Shown here: positions 18,801 to 26,911 of the stretch, one piece after another
Position numbering within the stretch: position 1 is the first letter of the stretch
How the letters are laid out: every line of letters begins with the position of its first letter
NCBI GenBank assembly: GCA_964570325.1
Contig: CAZMXS010000039.1
Span: 1 to 44,046, forward strand
DNA: 44,046 bases
Reading direction: 5' to 3'
Origin: CAZMXS01 sp964570325
GTDB lineage: Bacteria > Verrucomicrobiota > Kiritimatiellia > CAIQIC01 > CAZMXS01
The notes under the pieces: model-generated
What the model saw: only the letters and a program-made list of their open reading frames with translations
The model's database searches: none
What the model was told of the DNA's origin: nothing
Made by a program: the position numbers and the translations under genes

Positions 18801-21800
18801 GCCGCGCGACCCGCGGGCGGCGGCAGCGTGCTCGTGCAGGACGGGGAGTACACGGCCGGCCCCGACCAGGCGGCGGTGGCCTCCATCACCAACGGCATCC
18901 GCGTGACCAGCCTGAACGGCCCGGCCGCGACCGTGCTGCGGAGCAGCGGCACAGCACGCTGCGCCTATGTCGGGCGCGGCGCCGAGCTGGCCGGTTTCAC
19001 GCTGACCGGCGGTTGGAGCGATCAGGGCGGCGGCGCCTACGCCGAGCAGGACGGAATGCTTTCCAACTGCTGGATTGCCGGCAACGCCGCCGCCATGGGC
19101 GGCGGCCTGTATGGCGGCGTCGCGCGAAACTGCGTGATCGCCAACAACACCGCCATTACCAACGGCGGCGGCGCTTACGCGGCCGACCTGGCCGATTGCG
19201 CGGTGGAATACAACACCGCCGGAGAAAACGGCGGCGGCGCCTGGGGCTGCGTGATCCGCCGCGGCCGACTGTACAAAAACACGGCCGATGGATTGGGCGG
19301 CGGCGCTTATTTCACTTTCGTCTATGACGGCCGCATCGAAAGCAACGCGGCCGGCGATGGCGGCGGCGCGGCCGGTTGCCGGCTTTGGAATTGCCTTGTT
19401 TATGCCAATCGGGCGGGCAACGGCGGCGGGCTGTTCGGCAACTTGAGCGCCTGGAATTGCACGGTGGTTCGCAACTACGCCGAAAGCGACGGCGGCGGCG
19501 TCTATGCCAGCCCAATGGACAACAGCATCATCTATGAGAACAAGGCCGAAGGCGGCGGGCCCAATTTCGACGCGGCCGGCCGCAGCGAGTTTCATTACTC
19601 ATGCACGACGCCGGCGCCGGCGGGCTGGGGCAACCTCACCAACGCGCCGCTGTTCGAGAATTCGTCCGGCGGCGATTACCGGTTACAGGCGCTGTCACCC
19701 TGCATTGACCGGGGCATCAACCAGGAATGGATGGGCGGCGCGCTGGACCTCGGCGGCAACCCGCGCATCCTCAACGGCGCCGTGGATATGGGCGCCCATG
19801 AGTTCGGCTTCACCGTCGCCATCCGCCTTTTTCTGCAAGGCCCATACGACCGCAATCTGCACCGGATGACCGCCGGGCTGGGCGCCTATCTGCCCCGCAC
19901 CGCGCCCTACACGCTTGACGCGCGCACCGTCTCCAACATCCCGCCCAACACCACCGACTGGGTGCTCTTCCAGGTGCGCCCGGCCACCAGCGCCGCACCG
20001 GTGTACGCGCGCAGCGTGTTCCTGCGCAGCGACGGCTGGCTGACCGACGAGGCCGGCCGAACCGCGCTGGTATTCGCGGTCACGCCGGGCGCCGCGTACC
20101 AGGTGGCGGTCCAGCATCGCAACCACCTGACCGCCCTGGCCGCGCGCTCCGCGCTCTTCAACACGCGCGCCTTGAGCTACGACTTCACCGCGAGTTCCAG
20201 CCGTTACGCGGGCGGCACCAATGGCGCCGTGCGTTTGGAAACCGGCATCACCGGCCTGCCGGCCGGCGACGCCGACAGCGACAACGAGTACCTCGCCGCT
20301 GACGCGCAGGTTTTCGACAGCCAGCTTGGCCGGCAGGGATATCTGCGCGGCGACTTCAATCTCGACGGTCGCGTCACCGCGGATGAGTACACGGAGTACT
20401 GGTATTCCAACCGCAAGCGCCGAACCGCTGTATCAAACGCCGCGGTTGTCCTGAACCCGCTCCTGCCGCTGTCGCCCGAGCGCAAGACCGTCCCGGCCGG
20501 CGCCGAGCAGGTGCTGCAGGCACAGGCGGCGACCGGCGCGGTTAACTGGACCTTTGCGCGCAATGTCAGCGGCGGCACCCTCCGGCCGCTCGATGCCACA
20601 ACCGCCGTGTACCGGGCCGGGGCAACCGCCGACTGCACGGACGTCGTCATGGCCTGGAACGTCGGCAACGCACTCGGCCGCGCGTGGCTCAACGTTATCG
20701 GCACCGGCGCCGTTGCGCAGGCCGGCCGCGCGCTGATCATCGCCGGCCGCAAAAGCGCGGACGACCCGCTCTGGCCCACCACCGACTACCTTGCGCGCGA
20801 ATGTTACGCCAACCTGCGCTATCGCGGCTTCGGCCAGGACAATATTCATTACTTGAGCCCGTTGCCCGGTCCCGACGTGGACGCCGCCGCCACGTTCGAC
20901 AACGCGGCCGCGGCGTTCACCAACTGGGCGAAGGGCGCCGCGCGATTGCTGGTTTACCTGGTGGATCACGGCGGTCAGTCGTCCGGCCAGGGATTCTTTC
21001 GGCTGAATGATTCCGAGATCATCCCCGCGCTGCAACTCGACGCCTGGCTTGACGGGTTGCAGGATCAGTACGGCACGGAAATCACGCTCGTGATTGACTG
21101 CTGCTACGCCGGCAGTTTCATGAGCTACCTCGCTTACGGCGGCGCCGCGCACCGCATCGTCATCACCGCCTGCGGGATTAACGAACCAACGTATTTTGTC
21201 GCCGGCGGGCTGGCCAGTTTTTCAGCCGCATTCCTCAACGGCGTCCTGCTCGGGCTTTCCGTCGGCGGCGCGTTCGACCTGGCGCAGGCGGCCATGCAGA
21301 CCTACCAAGGCGCGATGATTGACGACGACGGCAACGGGCGTTACATCCCCGGCGTGGACGGCGCGTACGCCGCGACCGTTCAACTGGGCCCGGGCTTCGT
21401 CGCCGGCCAGGATATACCGCAAATCGGCGAGGTCAGCGGCAACCAATACCTGGAGGGCGACAGCCGCGCCCTATTGTGGGCGTCTGGCGTGGCCGCGGCC
21501 TCCCCATTGGACCGTGTCTGGTGCCTGGTCATCCCGCCGGGCCACGCCCCCGATCCGGCCAACCCGGTCAGCGCGCTCCCGGAACTCGAACTGGTCTTCA
21601 ACCCCACGACCGGCCGGTATGAAAACGACTATCGCGGGTTCACCGTCGACGGAATTTACACCGTCACTTTCTATGCCCGCGACATGTACGGCGCGGTCTC
21701 CCCTCCCCGCCAGAGCTATGTCGTCCAAGGCGGCTTCGACGAGCGGGCCGTGCTGGTCGCGGCCGGGCCAACCAACGATCCCGCCTGGCCGGCAATCGAG

Positions 21801-24632
21801 AACATGACGCGCCTGGCCTATGCCACGTTTGCGGCGCGCCGGATTCCGACCGAACGGATCTGTGTGTTGTGCAGCGCGACCAACCTTGATTTCGACGGCG
21901 ACGGCGCGACGGATGTCGCCGCCGCGCCATCCCGAGCCGCGCTGTCCGCCGCCATCACCAACTGGGCGGCGGGCTGCGACCGGCTGGACATCGGTCTTGT
22001 CGGGATCGGAACGAATAATATGCTGGCGCTCAACCCATGGGAAAACCTGGCCGGGGCCGACCTGCGCCAGGATTTGGACGCCACGCAAGCGGCGCGCGCC
22101 AAGGCCTGCACGATCGTGCTCGAGTTCGCGGGCGCCGGCGCGTTTCTGCCGGCGATCGCGTCGCAGTCCGAATTCGAGCGCATCAACATCGCCGCCACGG
22201 CCGCCGGGCAACCGTGCCTGTGGGACCAGAACGGGTTGGTCAGTTTCTTCCGCTATTTCATGAGCTATGTCGGCGGCGGCCGATCGCTTAAGGAAGCGTT
22301 TCTCCGCGCCCGGCGGCTGATGCGCGTCGCCTCCGGCGCGCGGCGGCAAACGGCTCAACTCGACGACAACCGCAACGGCATCCCGAACGAGAAGAACATG
22401 GATGGCGTGCTATCCGCCACGCGCCATATCGGTTCCGCCTTCGCCACCGGCGACGACGCGCCGGCCATCGGCGCGGTCACCCCCGACCTTCTGCTGGACG
22501 GTTCCGCGACCGTCACCCTATGGGCCGCGGGGGTCGCCTCCGTCAACGGCATCACCAACGTCTGGTGCACGATCACGCCGCCCGATTACGCCGGCACGAA
22601 TCCCCTCCCCCGCGTGGACCTGGTTTGGAGTGAGACCGCGCAGCGTTACGAGGGAACCTATGGATTCAGCGTGCCGGGCATCTACGTCTGCACCTTCCAG
22701 GCGCGCGACTGCTCGAACCGGGTGTCCGCGCCGGTGCAGGCCTGGGTAATGGGCCCGGATGGGTACGAACCGGACGACGAACCGCGGCGGGCTTATGCCT
22801 TCGCCGTCAATGAAACCCAAACGCACAACTTCCACCGCTCCAACGACTGCGACTGGGTGAAATTCCTGGCGCTCGCCAACCAAGTTTACGAAATCGAAAC
22901 CATCCAGCTCGGAACCAACGCCGACACCGCGCTGGACATTTATTATGAGCGGGCGGACGGCACGCTAACCAACATAGACGCGGATATTGACGATAGCGGC
23001 GCGGGGCTGGACGATGGCGAATACACGCGGCTCGACCGACCGGAGGCCGGCATGTATTATGTGCGGGTCCGGCCCGCAACCGGCGCCAACTGGGGCGCGG
23101 GCAGCGCCTACGACCTGAAGATCAGCGTGCCGATCGCGGGCGGCGACCTGATGATCCTGGCGCGCGTGGACCTGCTTGGGGTCATGCCGGCCGGCGCCAC
23201 CGCCTGGCTGGACGGCGGCGCGGCAACGCCGATGGGCGGCGTGAATCATATCAAGTTCGCCAACGTCGCCAAAGGCGCGCACACGGTGCAAATCACAGGC
23301 CTGCCGGCCGGCTATTTCCCCGAGGAGGCGCCCAACCTGCCGGGGCAGGAAAACAACGTGAACAACTCCAGTTACGGCAACCCACGCCTGGTCCAGTACA
23401 CCGCCGGCATCAGCGACGGCATCGGGGGGTATGTCACCTTCGCCTTCATGCCGATGGGCCGCGTCACCGCGCGCGTGCGCGACGGCGCCACCGGGCTGCC
23501 GGTCAGCAACGCCTATATCCGGTTCATCAACAGCGACGGCCGCCTGACCGGCCAGACCTACGACGGCTGGCACAATAACACCGTTTACAAGGAACCGTGG
23601 TTCAGCGGGGCCGGCGGCCTCTTCCCGACCAATGTCTGGCTGCCGGCCGCCGGCTGGAAACTGGTGTTGAGCCGCGCGGGCTACCGTGACCGCGCGGTCC
23701 CGAATGCCGTCACCAACCTGCCGCCCGGAGCCTTGCTGGACCTGGGGGTGATCGAGCTGACACCGGGCACAAACGCGCCGGCCGCGATCACCAACGCGCC
23801 CTTCGGCGACTATAACGGCGACGGCAAAAGCGAGCTGGCCGTTTACGACCCGGCCGCCAGCGCGTGGTATATCCGCACAGCCGCCGGTCCGCTGTGGAGC
23901 ATTTCCGGCGTCTGGGGCTGGCGCGGCTGTACGCCAGTGTCAGGCGATTTCGACGGCGATTGCCGCACCGACTTTACCGTGTATTACGAGCCGTGGGGCA
24001 ACTGGTACGTGCTCCGCAGCAGCGACGCCCAGATGTTCACCACCAACTGGGGTCTTTTCGGCGGCGAATCCTGCCGGCCGGTCGCCGGCGATTACGACGG
24101 CGATGGTCGGACCGACCTGGCCGTGTACCGCCGGACCAACGCCTTCTGGTTCATCCTGCAAAGCTCCGACTGCCAGCCGGTGGTCGTGCAATGGGGCTGG
24201 GCCGGCACCCTGCCCGCGCCGGGCGACTACGACGGCGACAACCGGACCGATCTGGCCGTGTACGACCCGGCCGGTGGCAATTGGTGGATCACGCCCAGCG
24301 CCAGCCACCGTCCATATGTCATCAATTGGGGCTTCGCCGGTTGTGCGCCGGTGCCCGGCGACTACGATGGCGATGGCAAGACCGACCTGGCTGTATATCA
24401 CGCGGCGTCCGGCGGGTGGTATATTCTCAAAAGTTCAAACGGGCAGATGCGTCAGGCGGTCTGGGGCTTCGCCGGCTGTGCGCCGGTGCCGGGCGACTAC
24501 GATGGGGACGGCTGGACGGACCTGTGCGTTTACTACGCCCCGCTCGGCATGTGGTACATCGTCCAGAGCAGCAACGGCCAGATCAACCAGCAACAATGGG
24601 GCTGGAGCAGCGCCGCGCCGCTCACGCCGTAG
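15813..24632 (+). CDS. Giant secreted beta-helix / PKD / tandem caspase-C13-like protein
   Basis: The 2939-residue protein starts at an ATG with CGGAGG upstream and has the signal peptide KRWLCALGLLAMPAWA. Three cassettes open with a PFTSW (PFTTW in the first) plus AATxIQxA signature (about residues 17, 600 and 970). Each cassette is a Gly-rich right-handed beta-helix with repeated GGGAY-type turns. PKD domains follow the first two (FRWNFGDG near 545, YIWQFGDG near 917). A dockerin-like GDFNLDGRVTADEY segment lies near 1515. Caspase/C13-like domain 1 (about 1637-1880) has His1719 (YLVDHGG) and Cys1764 (VIDCCYAGSF). An Ig-like module follows, then domain 2 (about 1977-2210), in which these positions are Ile2065 and Ala2106, then another Ig-like module. 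A PPC domain (about 2316-2443), PEGA-like and carboxypeptidase-regulatory-like modules and six FG-GAP/VCBS repeats complete it. It is probably a surface or secreted protease-scaffold; the substrate is unknown. The last 11 bases overlap the convergent Ehr small-subunit gene. Confidence 0.88.
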   Translation: MKRWLCALGLLAMPAWAATRCVAPDGRHIPPFTTWVGAATTIQAAIDIAAPGDLILVSNGVYAAGGRAAAGLLSNRAAITSRLTVASVNGPDVTIILGQGPVGPAAMRCAFVGSNAVLAGFTLADGATRDDAGPLEDQNGGGAYCQPGGIISNCVIRHNTAFQYGGGVFAGRLFDTTLLDNNAAYGGGALYASGSCCVLAGNGATEAGGGVYGGYFADSALNGNWAGTGGAAAEAELDRCALVGNFAPFGGGAYGGTLVGCDVRENYAWFGGGLLFGQAIDCVLAGNLAQTNGGGAAYSTNLLRCALLDNDAGEFGGGAYNCLVARCLFSNNNARAGGGAAFGSGAKCVIRDNRANESAGGVAGGAFTNCMIFGNRAVFGGGASQSRLECCTVVDNLALDFAGGLMRGQTRNSIVYYNRALCGAENIYLADSADRCDFTCTAPDPGGIGNITNDPVILSFREPRLLPGSPCIDRGTNAPWMAADTDLDGEPRLDGGVSVDLGADEVHPGNLTGAVTAAASARFTVAAAGFPIRFAADLHGKTRAFRWNFGDGVIISNRCAVEHAFASAGLYAVQLETWNNDQTAGAAFPVRIEHGFTNYVAPAGAHLAPFTSWAAAATSIQAAVAAAPYAGSLVLVTDGVYAAGAQFVPGSETPNRVVITNGVIVRSVNGAAATVIDAAGAGRGAYVGDASRLEGFTLTNGQVATRGGGVYGEYDAMIARCVIAGNRARLAGGGAAYGRLRNCLLAGNRTDGSGGGSFGSRIENCTLAGNAASGRGGGAHKGAVLNSILYFNRAALGDDNILPDGGSCDYSCVTPAPAGGQGNITAPPGLLAIDNPRLMAGSPCLGRGQRADWMSGAADLLGGPRLRAGQVDLGCVEYDAAAQTGALTVAISCDYPAVVAGFPVTFRAGVAGAAANYIWQFGDGAAATGICETAHAYVRTGCYTVTLQAWNPDTRVATQITVQVVPPYTNYVAKTGGHVWPFTSWADAATNIQDAIAARPAGGGSVLVQDGEYTAGPDQAAVASITNGIRVTSLNGPAATVLRSSGTARCAYVGRGAELAGFTLTGGWSDQGGGAYAEQDGMLSNCWIAGNAAAMGGGLYGGVARNCVIANNTAITNGGGAYAADLADCAVEYNTAGENGGGAWGCVIRRGRLYKNTADGLGGGAYFTFVYDGRIESNAAGDGGGAAGCRLWNCLVYANRAGNGGGLFGNLSAWNCTVVRNYAESDGGGVYASPMDNSIIYENKAEGGGPNFDAAGRSEFHYSCTTPAPAGWGNLTNAPLFENSSGGDYRLQALSPCIDRGINQEWMGGALDLGGNPRILNGAVDMGAHEFGFTVAIRLFLQGPYDRNLHRMTAGLGAYLPRTAPYTLDARTVSNIPPNTTDWVLFQVRPATSAAPVYARSVFLRSDGWLTDEAGRTALVFAVTPGAAYQVAVQHRNHLTALAARSALFNTRALSYDFTASSSRYAGGTNGAVRLETGITGLPAGDADSDNEYLAADAQVFDSQLGRQGYLRGDFNLDGRVTADEYTEYWYSNRKRRTAVSNAAVVLNPLLPLSPERKTVPAGAEQVLQAQAATGAVNWTFARNVSGGTLRPLDATTAVYRAGATADCTDVVMAWNVGNALGRAWLNVIGTGAVAQAGRALIIAGRKSADDPLWPTTDYLARECYANLRYRGFGQDNIHYLSPLPGPDVDAAATFDNAAAAFTNWAKGAARLLVYLVDHGGQSSGQGFFRLNDSEIIPALQLDAWLDGLQDQYGTEITLVIDCCYAGSFMSYLAYGGAAHRIVITACGINEPTYFVAGGLASFSAAFLNGVLLGLSVGGAFDLAQAAMQTYQGAMIDDDGNGRYIPGVDGAYAATVQLGPGFVAGQDIPQIGEVSGNQYLEGDSRALLWASGVAAASPLDRVWCLVIPPGHAPDPANPVSALPELELVFNPTTGRYENDYRGFTVDGIYTVTFYARDMYGAVSPPRQSYVVQGGFDERAVLVAAGPTNDPAWPAIENMTRLAYATFAARRIPTERICVLCSATNLDFDGDGATDVAAAPSRAALSAAITNWAAGCDRLDIGLVGIGTNNMLALNPWENLAGADLRQDLDATQAARAKACTIVLEFAGAGAFLPAIASQSEFERINIAATAAGQPCLWDQNGLVSFFRYFMSYVGGGRSLKEAFLRARRLMRVASGARRQTAQLDDNRNGIPNEKNMDGVLSATRHIGSAFATGDDAPAIGAVTPDLLLDGSATVTLWAAGVASVNGITNVWCTITPPDYAGTNPLPRVDLVWSETAQRYEGTYGFSVPGIYVCTFQARDCSNRVSAPVQAWVMGPDGYEPDDEPRRAYAFAVNETQTHNFHRSNDCDWVKFLALANQVYEIETIQLGTNADTALDIYYERADGTLTNIDADIDDSGAGLDDGEYTRLDRPEAGMYYVRVRPATGANWGAGSAYDLKISVPIAGGDLMILARVDLLGVMPAGATAWLDGGAATPMGGVNHIKFANVAKGAHTVQITGLPAGYFPEEAPNLPGQENNVNNSSYGNPRLVQYTAGISDGIGGYVTFAFMPMGRVTARVRDGATGLPVSNAYIRFINSDGRLTGQTYDGWHNNTVYKEPWFSGAGGLFPTNVWLPAAGWKLVLSRAGYRDRAVPNAVTNLPPGALLDLGVIELTPGTNAPAAITNAPFGDYNGDGKSELAVYDPAASAWYIRTAAGPLWSISGVWGWRGCTPVSGDFDGDCRTDFTVYYEPWGNWYVLRSSDAQMFTTNWGLFGGESCRPVAGDYDGDGRTDLAVYRRTNAFWFILQSSDCQPVVVQWGWAGTLPAPGDYDGDNRTDLAVYDPAGGNWWITPSASHRPYVINWGFAGCAPVPGDYDGDGKTDLAVYHAASGGWYILKSSNGQMRQAVWGFAGCAPVPGDYDGDGWTDLCVYYAPLGMWYIVQSSNGQINQQQWGWSSAAPLTP
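20721..22755 (+). repeat. Coding duplication: two caspase-like + Ig-like units
   Basis: Two consecutive units inside the giant gene each encode a caspase/C13-like fold followed by an Ig-like module. They align without gaps around the first catalytic block: NWAKGAARLLVYLVDHGG against NWAAGCDRLDIGLVGIGT. They also align around the second: ITLVIDCCYAGSF against CTIVLEFAGAGAF. Both end with the same 'GIYxxTFxARD' strand of the Ig-like module. The second copy has lost both catalytic residues. Confidence 0.75.
23802..24629 (+). repeat. Six tandem FG-GAP/VCBS-type repeats
   Basis: The C-terminal 276 residues of the giant protein (2664-2939) are six copies of a unit of about 45 residues with the pattern GDYDGDGxTDLAVYxxxxxxWxIxxS and WGxAGCxPV. 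The DxDxDG loop is the calcium site of FG-GAP/VCBS integrin-like repeats. Copies four to six are close at DNA level (for example 24330-24376 against 24466-24512), implying recent duplication. They may form a propeller-like adhesion or anchoring domain. Confidence 0.85.
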
Positions 24633-25404
24633 CCGGCGCGCCGCTTTCCAGCCGTCCGAGCAAACGCAACAGGCCATCGAGGATGGTCCACGGATTCGGC
24701 GGACAACCGGGCACGAACAAATCCACGGGCAGGCACGCGGGAGCGCCGTTACAAACCTCGGGCCGATCCCGGTAAGGTCCGCCGGCGATCGCGCAGGCGC
24801 CAACCGCGATCACGATCCGCGGAGTCGGCACCGCCGCATAAGTCCGCCGCAGCGCCGCCTCCATGTTGCGCGTAACCGGGCCGGTAATCAGCAGGCCGTC
24901 CGCATGGCGCGGCGAAGCCACGAACTGGATGCCAAACCGCCCCAGGTCAAACGCCAACGTGTTGAGCACATTCGTGTCCGCCTCGCAGGCGTTGCAGCCG
25001 CCCGCGCTGACTTCGCGCAGTTTCAACGAGCGCCCGAAGATTCGGCGGCTGCGCTCCTCCAGCGCCTGCGCCAGTTGGAACCCGGAACCGCGCAGCCGCA
25101 AGTCCTCGCGCCGGGAGACGGCCATACGGTAATCAGCGCTGAAGCGCAAGGCGCCCGACTGGCAGACGCGGGCGCAGGCGCCGCAGAACAGGCACCGGCC
25201 CAGGTCCAAAACCACCGCGCCGGCCTCGTCCCGGCCAAGCGCGCCGGTTGGGCAGACCTCCGCGCACGCGCGGCAATCGCCCGCGCAGCGGGTCGGATCG
25301 AACACGGGCCGGCCGCGAAACCGGTCCGGCAGCGCCGGCGGCCGGTCCGGAAAATCGGTCGTCCGATAGCCCTGTTTACAACGTGCCAGCAGCGCGTGGA
25401 TCAT
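24622..25404 (-). CDS. hyfI-like: Ehr/Hyf-type small subunit: ferredoxin domain fused to NuoB/HyfI-like domain
   Basis: The 260-residue cytoplasmic subunit carries two [4Fe-4S] motifs: Cys40, 44, 47 and 51 (spaced x3, x2, x3), and Cys71, 74, 77 and 81. The second half is NuoB/HyfI-like and keeps all four ligands of the proximal cluster: Cys137 and Cys140 (GGCNACEADTN), Cys204 (VGACAIAGG) and Cys234 (VPGCPPNPW). In Hyf/Hyc systems these two parts are usually separate proteins (HyfH and HyfI), so here they are fused. The start overlaps the large-subunit stop as ATGA, and the 3' end overlaps the convergent giant gene by 11 bases. It should pass electrons between a soluble donor and the membrane arm. 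Confidence 0.88.
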   Translation of the reverse strand: MIHALLARCKQGYRTTDFPDRPPALPDRFRGRPVFDPTRCAGDCRACAEVCPTGALGRDEAGAVVLDLGRCLFCGACARVCQSGALRFSADYRMAVSRREDLRLRGSGFQLAQALEERSRRIFGRSLKLREVSAGGCNACEADTNVLNTLAFDLGRFGIQFVASPRHADGLLITGPVTRNMEAALRRTYAAVPTPRIVIAVGACAIAGGPYRDRPEVCNGAPACLPVDLFVPGCPPNPWTILDGLLRLLGRLESGAPATA

Positions 25405-26909
25405 AGATCGTGCCCGCAGTAGGAAAGGTTGAAACTCTTGTTGCAGAGGGGAAAATCGGAAATCGCCTCGCCGCGCAGGGCCAGCGCCAGGCCGAACCAG
25501 TTCTTGAATGACGGATCCACGATCTTGTAGCGCGCGAACCGCCCGGCGGCGTCCGTTTGGGCCACATGCACAATCTCGCCGCGCCAGCCTTCAGTCAGCG
25601 CAACAGCCATCCGGCCGGGTTGAAGCGCGCCAGGCGGCGCCTGTAGCGAACCGTCCGGCAGACTGGCCAGCAATTCGCGAATGAAATCAATCGAGCGCTG
25701 AATCTCAAGCCAGCGCACGTAGGCCCGCGCGAACACGTCGCCGGTCCGCGCCACCGACACCGGCATCTGGAAAAAGCGGTAGATGCCGGCCGGATGATCG
25801 CGCCGGATGTCGCGCTCCACGCCACACGCGCGCGCGGCCGGCCCGACCAGGTTCAGGTCCACCGCCACCGCCCGCTCCACGACCCCGGTGTTCTCAAAAC
25901 GCGCCAGCACCGACGGTGTCCGCCAAAGCAGTTCGATGGCGGACTTCAAATCCCGCTCCGCGAGATCCAGACGCCGGCGCAGCTCGTCCGCGCGCGCGGG
26001 TTCCAGGTCAAACGTCACACCACCCGGCGTGATCAGGCCGCGACCGAAACGGTTGCCGCACAGCAAACCGGTCATATTCAGCAAATCGCCGCGAATGCGG
26101 CCGCAGAAAGAGGCGGTCGGGAGATAGGCCACGTCGCCGGCCAAAGCGCCAAGGTCGCCGGCATGATTCGCCAGCCGTTCCAGTTCGAGCGCAATCGCCC
26201 GCACGGCCTGCGCGCGCGGCGGCGCCGCCACGGCGCTTAACGCCTCCAACGCCGAGCAATAAGCCAGAGTGTGGCCGATGGTCGTATCCCCCGCCAACGT
26301 CTCGATCAAATGGATCGCCCGACGGTCCGGACCGCCCAACAACGCCTGCTCCACGCCGCGATGCTGGTAACCAAGCGAAATTTCGAGATGAAAGACCGTC
26401 TCCCCGTGGCACTGGAAACGGAAATGCCCCGGCTCGATAATCCCCGCGTGGACGGGCCCGACCGCCACCTCGTGCGCCTCCGCGCCGGCGATTTTGAAAT
26501 AATCGGTCACCCCCGGCTCAATCTGAGTTTCGGGAGCGCGCCCCCAGACGTCGTGGCCGGCGCGCCATGACCGATGGAAACGGATCGGCTTGAGCCACGG
26601 ATGGCCCTCCGGCCGGATGCCCCATTGCTCGGCAATCTCGCGCTCGAACCAATGTGCGGCGGGATACTCCGGCGTCAAAGCCGGATAACTCTCCGTGGCG
26701 ATCGTGGCCACTATGCCCAAGTCGCCGCCGGCGGCATCGGCCAGCACCGCGATCAATCGCACCGCATCCGCCGGATCCGGCGCGCCGAACAATGCCGCAA
26801 GCCGTTGACCGGCTTGCCTGCTTTCGATGATCTGCCGGCGCCAGTCGGCCATTGAAACCACCGGCAGTTCGTCCACGGCAAACGCCTCGCCGTTATGCAA
26901 GCGCCGCAT
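25401..26909 (-). CDS. hyfG-like: Ehr/Hyf-type large subunit (NuoCD/HyfG-like) without NiFe ligands
   Basis: The 502-residue protein starts at the ATG two bases after the preceding gene's stop; an earlier reading would lie within that gene. The N-terminal 30-kDa (NuoC-like) part includes EREIAEQWGIRPEGHPWLKP. The 49-kDa (NuoD/hydrogenase large-subunit) part starts near 145 with VGPVHAGIIEPGHFRF and GYQHRGVEQ. In hydrogenases the motifs RxCxxC and DPCxxC bind the NiFe centre. Here the first reads LAGDTTIGH (207-213) and the C-terminus reads NKSFNLSYCGHDL (490-502), so three of the four cysteines are absent, with only a lone Cys489/Cys498 near the end. This is the pattern of energy-converting hydrogenase-related (Ehr) complexes, so H2 chemistry is unlikely. 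Confidence 0.88.
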   Translation of the reverse strand: MRRLHNGEAFAVDELPVVSMADWRRQIIESRQAGQRLAALFGAPDPADAVRLIAVLADAAGGDLGIVATIATESYPALTPEYPAAHWFEREIAEQWGIRPEGHPWLKPIRFHRSWRAGHDVWGRAPETQIEPGVTDYFKIAGAEAHEVAVGPVHAGIIEPGHFRFQCHGETVFHLEISLGYQHRGVEQALLGGPDRRAIHLIETLAGDTTIGHTLAYCSALEALSAVAAPPRAQAVRAIALELERLANHAGDLGALAGDVAYLPTASFCGRIRGDLLNMTGLLCGNRFGRGLITPGGVTFDLEPARADELRRRLDLAERDLKSAIELLWRTPSVLARFENTGVVERAVAVDLNLVGPAARACGVERDIRRDHPAGIYRFFQMPVSVARTGDVFARAYVRWLEIQRSIDFIRELLASLPDGSLQAPPGALQPGRMAVALTEGWRGEIVHVAQTDAAGRFARYKIVDPSFKNWFGLALALRGEAISDFPLCNKSFNLSYCGHDL

Positions 26910-26911
26910 GT

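Noticed and set aside
16200..19560. Dense GGCGGCGGC repeats resembling a DNA satellite or CRISPR-like array
   Set aside because: They encode the Gly-triplet turns of beta-helix repeats, are irregularly spaced and have no constant spacers.
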